DNA from: Gigaspora margarita
Taxonomy: Eukaryota > Glomeromycota > Glomeromycetes > Diversisporales > Gigasporaceae
Assembly: GCA_009809945.1 (NCBI GenBank)
Contig: WTPW01000149.1
Coordinates: forward strand, 449,191 to 513,190
Reading direction: 5' to 3'
DNA length: 64,000 bases
Below the pieces are notes generated by a model. It was not told the origin of the DNA. It saw nothing but the letters and a program-made list of their open reading frames with translations, and ran no database searches. Made by a program: the position numbers and the translations under genes. Positions 37,515 through 49,460 of this stretch are shown piece by piece. Position 1 is the stretch's first letter, and each line of letters opens with the position of its first letter.

Positions 37515-38282
37515 TAAATGTGTATATATATATAAAATGTTATAAAGTCAATGAACCGAAATTTTTTATCAATCGCATAAATGACAGCAATTCAACCACA
37601 TATAATTCTGTTGACAGGTAGCGTGAGGGTGACCGTCGGTTTACCCAGTTTCACTACCCAATGGAAGTACAAAAATTGTTGAAATTCACGTGTTTTAAAA
37701 AATTGCTGATAGCCCAAAATTTTATCCTTGAAACCACCACTAAACTCATAGAAAGACTTTCGTCTGATTGACCTGGTGCAAAACAATTGCAGTTTAAAGT
37801 ACTTGAAAATTAACATTTCACTAACAAAAAATCACTGTAAAAGTCAGTTTGAAAGAACATCTATATTCAATATACAAAAATCATGACAAATAATCAGTGA
37901 CCCTAAGAAATTTACTTAAAAGTGAAGATTGAATTATTTATAAATTTCAATACTTTGTAAATTCATTTGATTTGATTGATCAATACTGAAAACCGCTTAT
38001 CTAAAGTTGAAACCGATTTAATATAAAATAATCTAATTCAATTAAATATCGAATTAATCAACTTCGATCTCTAACCAGAAATACTGTAATTTAAATAATT
38101 TATAAAAAATTCGTAATTTTATTTTCTATTACATATACACATAATTTAACTTATACACTCGATTTAAATGTAAGTATTTCTGAACACATGTTCAAAACAT
38201 ACGTTTTATTAACCGATAAAAATGGTATTAACTGACAATTCTAATAAATCAAATATAGAAATAACAAAAACTGATTGTTGAG

Positions 38283-39057
38283 TCTTAAATAGCATGGGGG
38301 ACTTTCTCATTTTTCGGCAATGCACAGGTTTGATCATGAGGAGTTGACTAATCATAAACTGTTTTTAAACCACATGATACGCATTTCGTAAAAACAGATA
38401 GATAATAATTAAACAACTCAACCAATCAACAGGTGCAATTCAAATATTACAATTTCTTTTATTATATTAATTACCTCGCGTTTAAAGAATAAAACCATTC
38501 GTCTGAATTATAATACAACTTACAAATGCAAGAACTTAATTAAAAAAGTTTCTGGTAACAAGTTACACGTCCTTTATTATTTTTTTTAAAAATTTTCATA
38601 TAATTTAGCAAAGCTAAATTATCGTATATATAAAACGACTTATATTGAATCAAACATCTTCTAAAGAACAACCAACTTTCGAAAATGGTCTACAAAAACC
38701 TACAAATAAAATAAACAAGTTGATTACTTAAATAATAATAATAAAAAAACTGAAAAAAATAACGTTAAGCTTCACGAATTAAGCAGTACAATATATTTTT
38801 ATTATCTCTTACTATATGGTAGATAGTACTTCAACTCTAAATAGATCACCTTTTATTCGCATGATGCAACATGATTTCTTGAAGAGACGCTCGCTACGAA
38901 ACTGGTTTACTAGTAAAGTGTTGAACCGATATTAATATTTTTTTTAAGTTTGCTTAGACTCGAAATTCGGGTTTTACAATACTACACTATATAAATACTT
39001 GTGTAATATCAATCCCGGAAGTTATCGGATTCAAATGACCCCATGCTGTCTTAAATA
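38283..39057. mobile_element. 757-bp MULE-like non-autonomous element
   Basis: The element proper is 38292-39048, flanked by the 9-bp direct repeat TCTTAAATA (38283-38291, 39049-39057). The empty site GAGTCTTAAATAACAACC is preserved at 23,222 and 49,351. Ends read GCATGGGG and CCCCATGC with weaker pairing inward. Length and duplication fit a Mutator-like non-autonomous element. No coding. Confidence 0.75.
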
Positions 39058-39157
39058 ACAACCATATAAGGAAAGTAAAATTAATTTATAAAGTCAATCA
39101 TATCAAAGCTCCTTTTCCCTTAAATGTACAAAACAACTCATTTAATGCAAACATGTT

Positions 39158-41084
39158 TTACGTTTTATTCATTTCAGCCAAAAGTTTCTTATGAGCTTTT
39201 AATGCCTCTATATCATTTGGGCAAATTTCTAATGACTTGGTAAAATCTCAAGTGCTTCTTTATATTTTCCCATCATATGATAAGTTTCTCCTCGATGTAC
39301 TAAAGCAAACACATTATTGGGTAAAATTTTAATGAATTGGTTAAATCTTTAAATGCTTCCTCATATCTGCCCATCATGTAATAAGTTCTTTCTCGCTTTA
39401 TTAATACCCGTGAATAATTTAGCTCAAATTCTAAAAATTTATTTAATTTATTTAAATCTGCATGTGCTTCATTATGCCTGCCCATGGAACGATAAGTTAA
39501 TCTTCGAATTCCAAATACAAATATTTCTAAATCAATATCATTTTTAATGCACTAGTTAAGTCTGCAAGTGCTTCTTCATATTTTCCTATTATACGATAAA
39601 TTTCTCCTCGAATCACCAAAGGAAATGTATTTTTAATGATTTAGTAACAGCTGCAAGTGCTTCATGATACTGGCCCATTAAATAATAAGCGAATGATCGA
39701 TCAAGTAACACAACAGCATTATTTTGGTCACATTGTAATAGTTCATTTAATTTATTTAAATCTGAAAGCGCTTCATTATATTTGCGCATTGAGCGATAAG
39801 TCTATTCTCTAATTGCTAACGTAGCTGGATCATTTGGTTTAACTCCTAATGCCTTAATTAGATCAGCTAGTGCTTCTTCATATCTTCCCATTATATGATA
39901 AATTTCTCATCGAATCTGCAAATTATCATTATCATTTGATTCAAGTTCTAATAATTTATTAAAATTTGCAAATGCCTCTTTATATCGACCAATTAAAAAA
40001 TAAATGAATCCTAGTACATCATGCATTTTTGGTGTAAGTTTTAAACCTTTAATCAATTTATTTAATTTATTTAAATCTGAAAGTGCATTCTCATATTTGC
40101 CATCATGAAGTATGATCAGACCGTAACGGCAGTAAAGTTAATGAAGCATTACGAGGAGGTAAACTTTGAGAGGTGATGGTTTGATTTGAATCATAAATTT
40201 CATTTTAATATCTTCCCATATAATTGGATCAAGAATTTTTTGATAAGAACGAACTTTTTTGAATATATCTTGGCCAGAAATTTGGAAATAACGAATTAAA
40301 GGAAGACAATTTTGAAGTGTATTCTTCATAATTAAGAAATCTGCATCAGACCATTGTTTAATGTTAGATGATAAAGAAGTGTTCTGTGCAATTTTCCATC
40401 TAATGACATAATCCCAAATTAATCCTTCGTCCATTTGTAAATTATCAAGCTTTAAGATATTGACTAGGATATTTTCTGAAAGTGTGTTAAATTCATCAGA
40501 ATCAAAAACTATATTTGGATATTTTTGCAATGATATTAGTTCAAAAGTGTTGTAAAGCATCAAAATTATTATCTCTAAAGCTAGCTTGGTAAACACGAGA
40601 AAAGTTTAAACGTAACCAAGATGCATTATTTTCAATTAAAAGGGACTGAATATGCTTAACTAATTCTTCAAGACCAAATTCATTAGAACTGATTAAAAGA
40701 TCAAAGATAACAGAATCGTTAACCTTCTCTAATGACATAGTACTATCATAAATATACCTGCACATTAAATTTGATTTAAAAAACTTTACAATTAGGTAAT
40801 CAATTTTAATTGTTTGCATTATTATTTTTATTACTTACTTAATTATGATGTCAAACACTTACAGAAATATCTATATTTTTAATTTTCTTCATGCCATTTT
40901 CGGAAACGATAGCATTTAATTTATCTTTAAAGTATAAGCATCGAGAATTTAGAATGACAGAATGTGCGTTAAAAACTTGGTTGTTCGGTGCTTGACCAAT
41001 TTCAATAAAGACATTATATTCGTCGCCATTTATGAGAAGCTCACTTAAATTGTTTGAAAGTTTATCAAAAAATTTGGTATTCAT
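39158..41084 (-). pseudogene. BTB-BACK-TPR gene, copy 4 (B-type), broken
   Basis: The start is at 41084 (MNTKFFDKLSNNL). Exon 1 is 40839-41084 with a 2-base loss near its end, which fuses TCT to GTAAGTG. The intron is 40758-40838 (81 bp). BACK has an extra T at about 40,523. The linker frame is lost at about 40,190. About 190-200 bp are deleted at about 40,115, joining the second TPR unit directly to the linker and removing the first TPR. A GGA-to-TGA stop at about 39,909 and further frame breaks occur in the remaining TPR units. Confidence 0.85.
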
Positions 41085-41259
41085 TTAGTAACAGCATTTT
41101 TTTTTTGTTTTAAATTTCATTGCATTACTTTTATGTGCTATTCGTAACATAACACCAAAATTTACAAATGAAATAGTTGATCATGAAGTATTCAAACCAA
41201 AAAAAAATACTCCGGATTACTTGGCAGATCACTCGGGTCACCCGGCGGGTCAATAAAAA

Positions 41260-41905
41260 AGAAAAGAAAAGTAAAATATACATATTTATATATAAAGGCA
41301 ACCCTGTAAGAAAAGTGGTATGGATGGTGGTACGGGTTGATGTCTGGAATGCTCAAAATAGCGTGGATCATGTAGTACGTACAGGAACATTTCACGGAAT
41401 GGCACGGTGAAAATGGCACGGACTTACGGCAAATGGTAGCACATAATATCACGTCATATGAAATAGTGCATTCAGATGGCACGTATATGTTGCATTACAC
41501 ACATGTTGGCTCATGATACGTGTTGGCTCGTTTCGTGGAGAGCGAAAGATCAGTAAGTGATTTTTTTTAATAAAAGAGCAATATCTCGTGATTTCACTGC
41601 CCTGTAAGAAATGTGGACCGGGGTGTGGCACGCGTTGGCATCGGGAATGTTCGGAATAGCACATCCACGGTGGCATGCTCATGCACGATATATGTAATGG
41701 CACGTCTCGTAGTGACACGCATATGCACGTTTTTCATACCGGGAATGACATGTATTAGCACATGTGTAGCGTTGGCACGTATTCGAAATGACACGTTTCA
41801 CGTAATAGCACATATTTCGTAATAGCATGTGAAGTGGTACAAAACCTGGTCCAATTACAGCGGAAAGTCTACTGACACGTACATGTCACGGGACATTTAC
41901 ACGTA
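41260..41905. repeat. GC-richer CACG-word block
   Basis: Loose repeats of TGGCACG, TAGCACAT and CGTAATAGCA occur between 41,300 and 41,830. The first 140 bases are a direct counterpart of 26,163-26,260. Short open frames on both strands overlap one another and reflect base composition rather than genes. Confidence 0.5.
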
Positions 41906-42640
41906 CAAAATTAATAATTTTTTGATTTAAAAACGATCCATCAAGTCTTTTGCACTAAGATAGCATCCTTTATCATCCTAATAAAGCTTGTTATCCTGGT
42001 TTTTCCGGTTCTGATAGTGAGGCGATTATTAAATCTGATCAGTAGAACTGGAGATATGACCTTTCAAAATTTGGGCAACATTCTAAAGATTATATAAAAA
42101 CGTCGCATAAATTTTATAAGGCCATATATCCGGCCCTACCGAGTCAATGTTAACAAAAATCAAATAGTTGGTATCAAAAATACCTGTAGAATAAGTTTAC
42201 TTAGAGTGATAAAAGAGATTAACTTAGTTTAAAAGTCTTCCGGACCGCCTTTTTCTTATTTAATTTCTTTTTTTAAAATTTAAAAGTGTTTCGGCTAAGA
42301 TTTTATAATGGGTTAATCTCCTTTACCGTCCTAAGAAAACTTGTTCTTCTGGTTTTTCTGATTCTAATGGTGAAGAGATTAATAAAATAAACACAATAGA
42401 GCCGGGGATATAGCGTATGAAGTTTATGCGACGTTTTTATATAATCTTTAGAACGTTTCCCAAATTTCGAAAGGTCATATTCTGGTTCTACCGATCAGAT
42501 TTTAATAATCTCGTCACTATTAGAACCAGAAAGACCAGGAGCACTAGCTTTATTAGGATGATAAAGGATGTTATCTTAGTACAAAAGCCTTAACGGATCA
42601 TTTTTTAATTCAAAAAAATTATTATTTTGGTACGTGTCCA

Positions 42641-42700
42641 TAAGGCCACACAAAGTTAATTTTTCGTGTACATGGGTTTCAAAATTTCCGGTCGGTCGGT

Positions 42701-42770
<70 letters not shown>

Positions 42771-43073
42771 CTGTCATAAATTATAGTCTTACGTTGCATC
42801 TAAGGCCACCGCAAAGTTAACTTTACATTTTGCATAACTCGAAATCAGAAAATTGGAGTTGGCAGATGGATTTTTTCTATTGGTCCTATCGGACAATTTC
42901 GGAAAACCAAGGTCTCCATCGGGTGATGCCGGAGTAATTTCTGGAAAAAAATTAAATAGCAGAAATAGAATAATTGGCACAGTTGGGACTTAAAAAAAAA
43001 AAAAAATTTGGAAAAATTGAAAAAATGGGTCAGCGGGTAATGCAAAATGAAAAATTAACTTTGCATGGCCTAA
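42641..43073. mobile_element. PIF/Harbinger-like MITE(s), possibly two abutting copies
   Basis: A left end at 42644 (TAA then GGCCACACAAAGTTAATTTT) and another at 42804 (TAA then GGCCACCGCAAAGTTAACTT) face a single right end at 43070 (complement of GGCCATGCAAAGTTAATTTT, then TAA). The inner 267-bp version, 42804-43070, is complete. The outer part looks like a truncated sibling containing a T-run. Confidence 0.7.
42705..42767. repeat. 63-base T run
   Basis: An uninterrupted homopolymer of T lies inside the truncated MITE copy. Its exact length is unlikely to be reliable in the assembly. Confidence 0.8.
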
Positions 43074-43434
43074 GATGAAATAATACATGACCTGTACGTG
43101 TCCGTAGACTTTCCGCAATTAGAGTCCAAAATGCATGTGCAAACGGCCCAAAAAGTTCTTAAAATCTGTGCCAAAGTCCGTGGATTTTAGATTAGTAAAG
43201 TGCTGCAAAACCCGGTCCAATTACGGTCCGCATGCATACAAATCCGGTCCTCAATCCATGCCACAAGCTCACGCGCATTAGTGTGGATGTCCGTTCCTAT
43301 CCGGTACAATTTTCTTGCAGGGCTGATGAAGCTTCGCTGTATGTCTTAACAAAAAAAAACTCCTTACAAAATTTTACTTTATATGTAGTTAGCATGTTCA
43401 TCTTATATTGATTACTTATGTAAATTTATGGTTT

Positions 43435-43675
43435 AATAGTTAATCCACATCATCGCGGTGGCACATGAATTTACGTTCATTGCCCGTGCCAAATCCCGTG
43501 CCGATTCGACTAGTAAACTGCTGCAAAACCTGAGCCATTTACGTTCCATTTGGCACGGGCATACAATCCCACACGGTCCACGGAATTCGTACCAATCCGG
43601 GCCATACCCGTACAATTCCGGATCATGACCCGTGCCTATCCGATGCAACCCGTGCTGATCCGGTCCAATTTTCTT
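43435..43675. repeat. Direct repeat of 26,870-27,101
   Basis: GC-richer sequence (GTGGCACATGAATTTACGTT, GGGCCATACCCGTAC, TCATGACCCGTGCCTATC) is nearly identical in both places and marks the right edge of units 1 and 2. Confidence 0.8.
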
Positions 43676-44880
43676 GAACTTTCGTTTATTCTTTAGATTT
43701 GAATTAGAATGTTAATCCTTATTTTTTTTGACGAGTTGTAACCAAACCACAAATTAGTTTTTCAAATTAATTCAAATTTTTTGAGGGCCCAAACTATACG
43801 ATAATTTATTTATCTAATAGGTATGACGTATACGCTAATGGAAAGAATTTTATATCGATATTACTTGAAGATTTTATATTATCAGTTATGGTAAATTAAT
43901 GATAATAAAACTTTGTCACATGAATTTAATAAAAATATGCAAAAATAACGTGAAATTTTTTCCATCAGTGATTACATAGCATTTACCAGATAACTTAATC
44001 ATATTTTTAACTTCAATATTTATACAATTCAGATTGTTTAAATTTTTTTTAATTCTCTTCTGGTAAGGAACCATGAGACGTATTAACTTTTATTAACTTT
44101 TAAATGTTATAATATATTGGAGGTGCTATTACTAATCTTTTAACTATTTGGAATTAGGTATCACTGCTGAGAATTTTTATTTCTTTATGCATTCTGTTTT
44201 TGATTACATATGGAAAAATAGGGTTCGGAATGGGGTTACCTCCCCATCTGTCTGCATGTAACAGTACCAGATTAGATTGTTTAAAGTTAAAATATAAATT
44301 CATATTCTTTCAAAAATCTTTTAAATATATAACTTGTTCACGAGAAGTTTGAATTTTTTATTCAAAAAGAGATATTTAGTTCTTTCTTTATTTTATCTAA
44401 GGTTGCTACCTCTTCAATAAAGTATAAAATATGATCGAAAATTCTTTTGTAAATAAAACTTTATGTAGAAATATAGTAATGATAATAATAATCATAATAA
44501 TAATAATAATAATAACTGGTAATGAAAAAAGGAACTTGTAACTAAATGAGCTTTGCAGATATGTACAAGAAGTGTCAGAAAATAATTTATTAAATGGAAC
44601 AAAGTTTCAAGTTTTCAAAACAACTGGTATTATTTGTTGATTAAAAAGAAATGTAGGTACAATTTATATTGCATTATTAGCCAAAAAAAATAAATAAAAT
44701 AAAATAACAGAGTATATCTCTTTTTCACTTATTGACTATAAATAATCTAAAATTTTTAACTTGAAAATCAGTTTCCGAAACTTTAACCAAATTAAAATAT
44801 TATATTATGCGGCTCCAAAAACTCCTAACCGAAAGTATTTATTGAATCATTTATAAAATTAGTAATTTTATTTTTTATTA

Positions 44881-45070
44881 TACAGTCAACTCATTTAATA
44901 CTGAATCTCTCTATAACGAACTCTGGATATACTGAGCTAAAAATTTTGAATTTTATAATAGTTCAGTATAAAAAAGTTATGATTTCTTTTAAGAAAACAT
45001 AATTTTTATATAGCGAAATTTTTAACAACCAGAACTACATAATTGTTCTTTATAGATAGAGTTGATTGTA
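44881..45070. mobile_element. 186-bp pogo/Tc1-like MITE (unit 3 copy)
   Basis: The element is 44883-45068 with TA borders, same position in the unit and same sequence family as 18,799-18,984. It is uninterrupted here. Confidence 0.75.
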
Positions 45071-45662
45071 CATAAATTAATTGAGACACATTCGGTCAAA
45101 ATTCCTTGCTTATTTTATTTTAATTTAAAAAGTACGTTTTATAAACGATTCAAAAGTGCTAATAATAATAAACTCAATACCGAAATAATGAAAACATATG
45201 TCATAAATAACGAAAATATAATGATAAAGAAGACTCCATCCCTAACCGAAACTATCATGTTGAATCATTTACAACATTGGTATTCTATTTTTTTACTACA
45301 ATAATTTAACTGGGATATAATTAAAAATTTTTTTTAAACATTGTGTATTATATCAATATAAACGATACAAATACTAATAATAATAAACTTTAAAATCTCA
45401 ATACAAAAATAACAAACAACATGGATATTAAATAATGACTATATAACAGATAACGATGTAAATGAAAGAAAATCATAATCAGTCCAATCAATCCTTTGAT
45501 CCACTACGCAGCGCTGCGCGATTACTTTTTATACAAGACTGTTTATATGTTTATTTAATATTGTATATCCTTCTTCCACACAAACACACACTCTCTCTCC
45601 TCTCCAATTGCGTCAAAAATTATTTCTGATGTTTAACTATGTCAAAAATTGTTTCCGGTGTT

Positions 45663-47815
45663 TTATTCATTTTCAGCCAAAAATTTCTTATAAGCTTTTA
45701 ATGCCTCTATATCATTTGGGCAAATTTCTAATGACTTGGTGAAATCCGACAATGCTTCTTTATACTTTCCCATCATATTATAAGTTTCTCCTCGATGTAC
45801 TAAAGCAAATACATTATTGGGCAAAATTTCTAATGAATTGGTTAAATCTTTAAGTGCTTCCTCATATCTGCCCATCATGTGATAAGTTATTCCTCACTTT
45901 ATTAATATCCGTGAACAATTAAGTTCAAATTCTAAAAATTTATTTAATTTATTTAAATCTGCATATGCTTCTTTATGCCTGCCCATGGAACGATAAGTTA
46001 ATCCTCGAATTCCCAATACAAGTATTTCTGAATTAATATCAATTTTTAATGCACTAGTTAAGTCTGCAAGTGCTTCTTCATATTTTCCCATTATTCGATA
46101 AATTTCTCCTCGAAACATCAAAAAAGATAGAACAAATGATTTCTTACTAATTTCTAATGATTTAGTAATGGCTGCAAGTGCTTCATTATACTGGCCCATA
46201 AAATAATAAGCCAATAATCAATCCAATAACGTATCTTCATTATTTTGGTCACATTGTAATAGTTTATTTAATTTATTTAAATCTAAAGGCGCTTCATTAT
46301 GTCTACCCATTAAGCGATAAGTTAATTCTCTAATTGCTAATGAAACCATATCATTTGGTTTAACTGCTAATGCCTTAGTTAGATCAGCTAGTGCTTCTTC
46401 ATATTTCCCCATTATACGATACATTTCTCCACGATACACCAAAGGTATATCATTTAGCTTATTTTCTGAGAATTTAATAAAATCTGCAAGTGCCTCTTTA
46501 TATCGACCAATTGAAAAATAAATAAATCCTCGTATACAAAGCACATAAGGCTTAATTTTTTCTAATTCTTTATTTAATTCATCAAAATCTGAAAGTGCAT
46601 CCTCATATTTGCCCGTCATGAAATATGTTTCTCCTCGAATTTCTAATATGGGTGTAATATCCATTTCTGAAACATTATTTTGTCCAATTTCTAACGCTTT
46701 ATTTAAATCTTCAAGTGCTTCATTATATCTTTTTATTTTAAAATGTTATTTTGCTCATTTTCTTAATTCATATATATTATTTAGTTCAATTTCATTTTCA
46801 TTATTATCAGTAATAAAAATTAATGATTGATCAGACCGTGAAGGTAGTGAAGTTGATAAAGAATTACGAGGAGGTAAAATCTGAGAGGTGATAGTTTGAT
46901 CTGGCATCATAAATTTCATTTCAATATCTTCCCACAAAATTGGGTCAATAATTTTTTGATAAGGTCTAACTTTTTTAAATATATCTTGACCAGAAATTTG
47001 AAAATAACGAATTAAAGGAAGACAATTTTGAAGTGTATTCTTGATAATTAAGAAATCTGCATCAGACCATTGTCTAGGGTTAGATGATAAAGAAGTATTC
47101 TGTGCAATTCCCCATCTAATGACATGATCCCAAATTAATCCTTCGTCCATTTGTAAATTATCAAGTTTTAAGATATTGACTAGGATATTTTCTGAAAGTG
47201 TGTTAAATTCATTAGATTCAAAAACTATATTTGGATATTTTGCAATGATATTAGTGCAAAAGTTTTGTAAAGCATCAAGATTATTATTTTTAAAGCTTGC
47301 TTGATAAACATGAGAAAAGCTTAAGCGTAACTAAGATGCATTATTTTTGATTAAAAGTGATTGAATATGCTTAACTAATTCTTCAAGACCAAATTCATTA
47401 GATGCGATTAAAAGATCAAAGATAACAGAAACGTCAACCTTCTCTAATGAAATAGTACCATCATAAATATACCTGCACGTTAAATTTAATTTAATAAAAC
47501 TTTTCAATTAGGTAATCAACATTAATTGTTTGCAATTATTATTTTGTTGTATTACTATATTACTTACTTAATTAAGATGTCAAATACTTTAACAGAAATA
47601 TCTATATTTTTAATTTTCTTCACGCCATTTTCAGAAACGATAGCATTTAATTTATCTTTAAAGTATAAACATTGAGAATTTAGAATAACAGAATGTGCTT
47701 TAAAAACTTGGTTATTCGGTGCTTGACCAACTTCAATAACGACATTATATTCGTCGCCATTTATGAGAAGTTCACTTAAATTGTTTGAAAGTTTTTCAAA
47801 AAATTTGGTATTCAT
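45663..47815 (-). pseudogene. BTB-BACK-TPR gene, copy 5 (A-type), best preserved but stopped
   Basis: The start at 47815 (MNTKFFEKLSNNLSELLING) is chosen because the same ATG is shared by copies 2-6 and 8. Exon 1 is 47568-47815 (82 codons plus 2 bases), the intron 47473-47567 (95 bp, GTAAGTAATA...TGCACG-type AG end), and exon 2 joins in frame as K-YIYDGT. Domains on about 685 residues: BTB 1-110, BACK about 120-230, linker to 320, ten TPRs to the end (ENE). Lesions are mostly substitutions: TGG-to-TAG at 47331-47333, CGA-to-TGA at 46755-46757, 46218-46220 and 45894-45896, TAT-to-TAA at 46746-46748, and one extra T at about 45,672. Frame is otherwise kept nearly throughout. Confidence 0.88.
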
Positions 47816-49460
47816 TTAGCAATAGCGTTGTTGTTTTTTTTTTAATTTTCATTGCATTACTTTTATCTGCTATTCGTAATACAACACCCAAATACGTGTA
47901 CAATGAGAATTGTTGATCATAAACGTATTTATATCGATTCTGTCTAGAAAAGCATTCGCATTATATGACATACTTTGTGTTTATTGGGGCTATGCCGGCA
48001 AATAATTTAAGTTAGAGGTGATTTTTATTAATGTTATCAGAAGATATGTTAGAGAAGCGAGTAACTGACTGAGTTGACTAGAAAGACAAAGATATCCCGT
48101 GAAAAAGCAATCGTAATTGCACTGGAAGTTGGCGTAGGATTATTATATAGCCAGTGGGATCATTCCCTGACTACCGGAACAAACCGGCTGTGCGTGAAGA
48201 ATGTAAGTGAAGAAATGCAAGTGAAGAAATGATGGATTATGTGTCTTCATCTCAGATGGGTTGCGCAAATTTTCTGTTAAAGTACTTATACATATCCCCA
48301 TTCCCATTGTCCCTTATTTGCCTTTGATCTTCCTTGCGCCATTTTCTGATTTTCACATGCTTTTAGCCTTACCTGTAAAGGCGTACGGATAACTATCCCG
48401 GAATCGTCAACCAAATACTAATAAAATTTTTGCAGTCACATATGATCGACAGAAATTATCCAATTATGAATTACGTTTTGGTATAGGCAGGTCACTCGGG
48501 TCAACCGATAGGTCAAAAATAAATGACAAAATAATTAAAATTAAAATTAAACTTAACAGAAAAAATGTGTATTGTAATAGAAGAAAAGAAAAAAAAGTAA
48601 TATATAAATGTGTATATATATATAAAATGCAATAAAGTCAATGAACCGAATTTTTTATCATTTGTATAAATGACAACAATTCTACCACATAAAATTCCGT
48701 TGACTGGTAACATGAGGGTGACCGTCAGTTTACCCGGTTTCAGCTACCCAATGGGAGTACTAATAATTGTTGAAATTCACGTGTTTTAAAAAATTGCTGA
48801 CAGCCCAAAATTTTGTCCTTGAAACCACCACTAAACTCATAGAATGACTTTCGTCTAATTGACCTGGTGCGAAACAATTGCAGTTTAAAGCTCTTGAAAA
48901 GTAACATTTCACTAACAAAAAATCACTGTGAAAGTCATTTTGAAAGAACATCTATATTCAATATGCGAATATCATGACAAATAATCAGTGACCCTAAGAA
49001 ATTCACTAAGAAGTGAAGATTGAATTATTTATAAATTTCAATTCTTTGTAAATTCATTGATTTGATTGGTCAATACTAAAAATCCGTTTATCTAAAGTTG
49101 AACCCGATTTAATATAAAATAATCTAATTCAATTGAATATCGAATTAATCAACTTCAATCTCTTGAATAATTTATAAAAAATTCGTAATTATATTTCCTA
49201 TTACATATACACATAATTTAACTGATACACTCGATTTAAATATAAGTATTTCTGAACACACGTTCAAAACATACGTTTTATTAACCAATAAAAACGGTAT
49301 TAAATGATAATTCTAATGAATCAAATATAGAAATAACAAAAAATGATTGTTGAGTCTTAAATAACAACCATATAAAAAGGAAAGTAAAATTAATTTATAA
49401 AGTCAATCAAAGCTCTTTTCCCTTAAATGTACAAAGCAACTGATTTAATACAAACATGTT
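47816..49460. repeat. A 5' flank plus B 3' flank (unit 3)
   Basis: Uninterrupted intergenic spacer between copies 5 and 6, collinear with 21,723-23,342. It supplies the empty sites for the MULE-like insertion of unit 2 and the hAT-like insertion of unit 4. No gene called. Confidence 0.7.

Larger units (their letters stand above)
41838..43137. mobile_element. Large foldback with nested elements
   Basis: The outer arms at about 41,850-41,890 and 43,085-43,130 share GCGGAAAGTCTAC and GACACGTACA. The inner arms, about 41,897-42,115 and 42,412-42,637, pair over some 210 bases (e.g. TTTATCATCCTAATAAAGCT and complement). PIF/Harbinger-like DNA has inserted between inner and outer right arms (42,641-43,073). 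No open frame of interest. Confidence 0.6.
27102..43675. repeat. Segmental tandem unit 2
   Basis: This unit has the same block order as unit 1 but is lengthened by insertions at 27,410-27,676, 28,380-29,540, about 29,573-30,668, about 30,702-33,165, 33,504-34,010 and 38,292-39,048. It contains gene copies 3 and 4. The A 3' flank is therefore split into 27,102-28,379 and 33,165-34,559. Confidence 0.75.
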
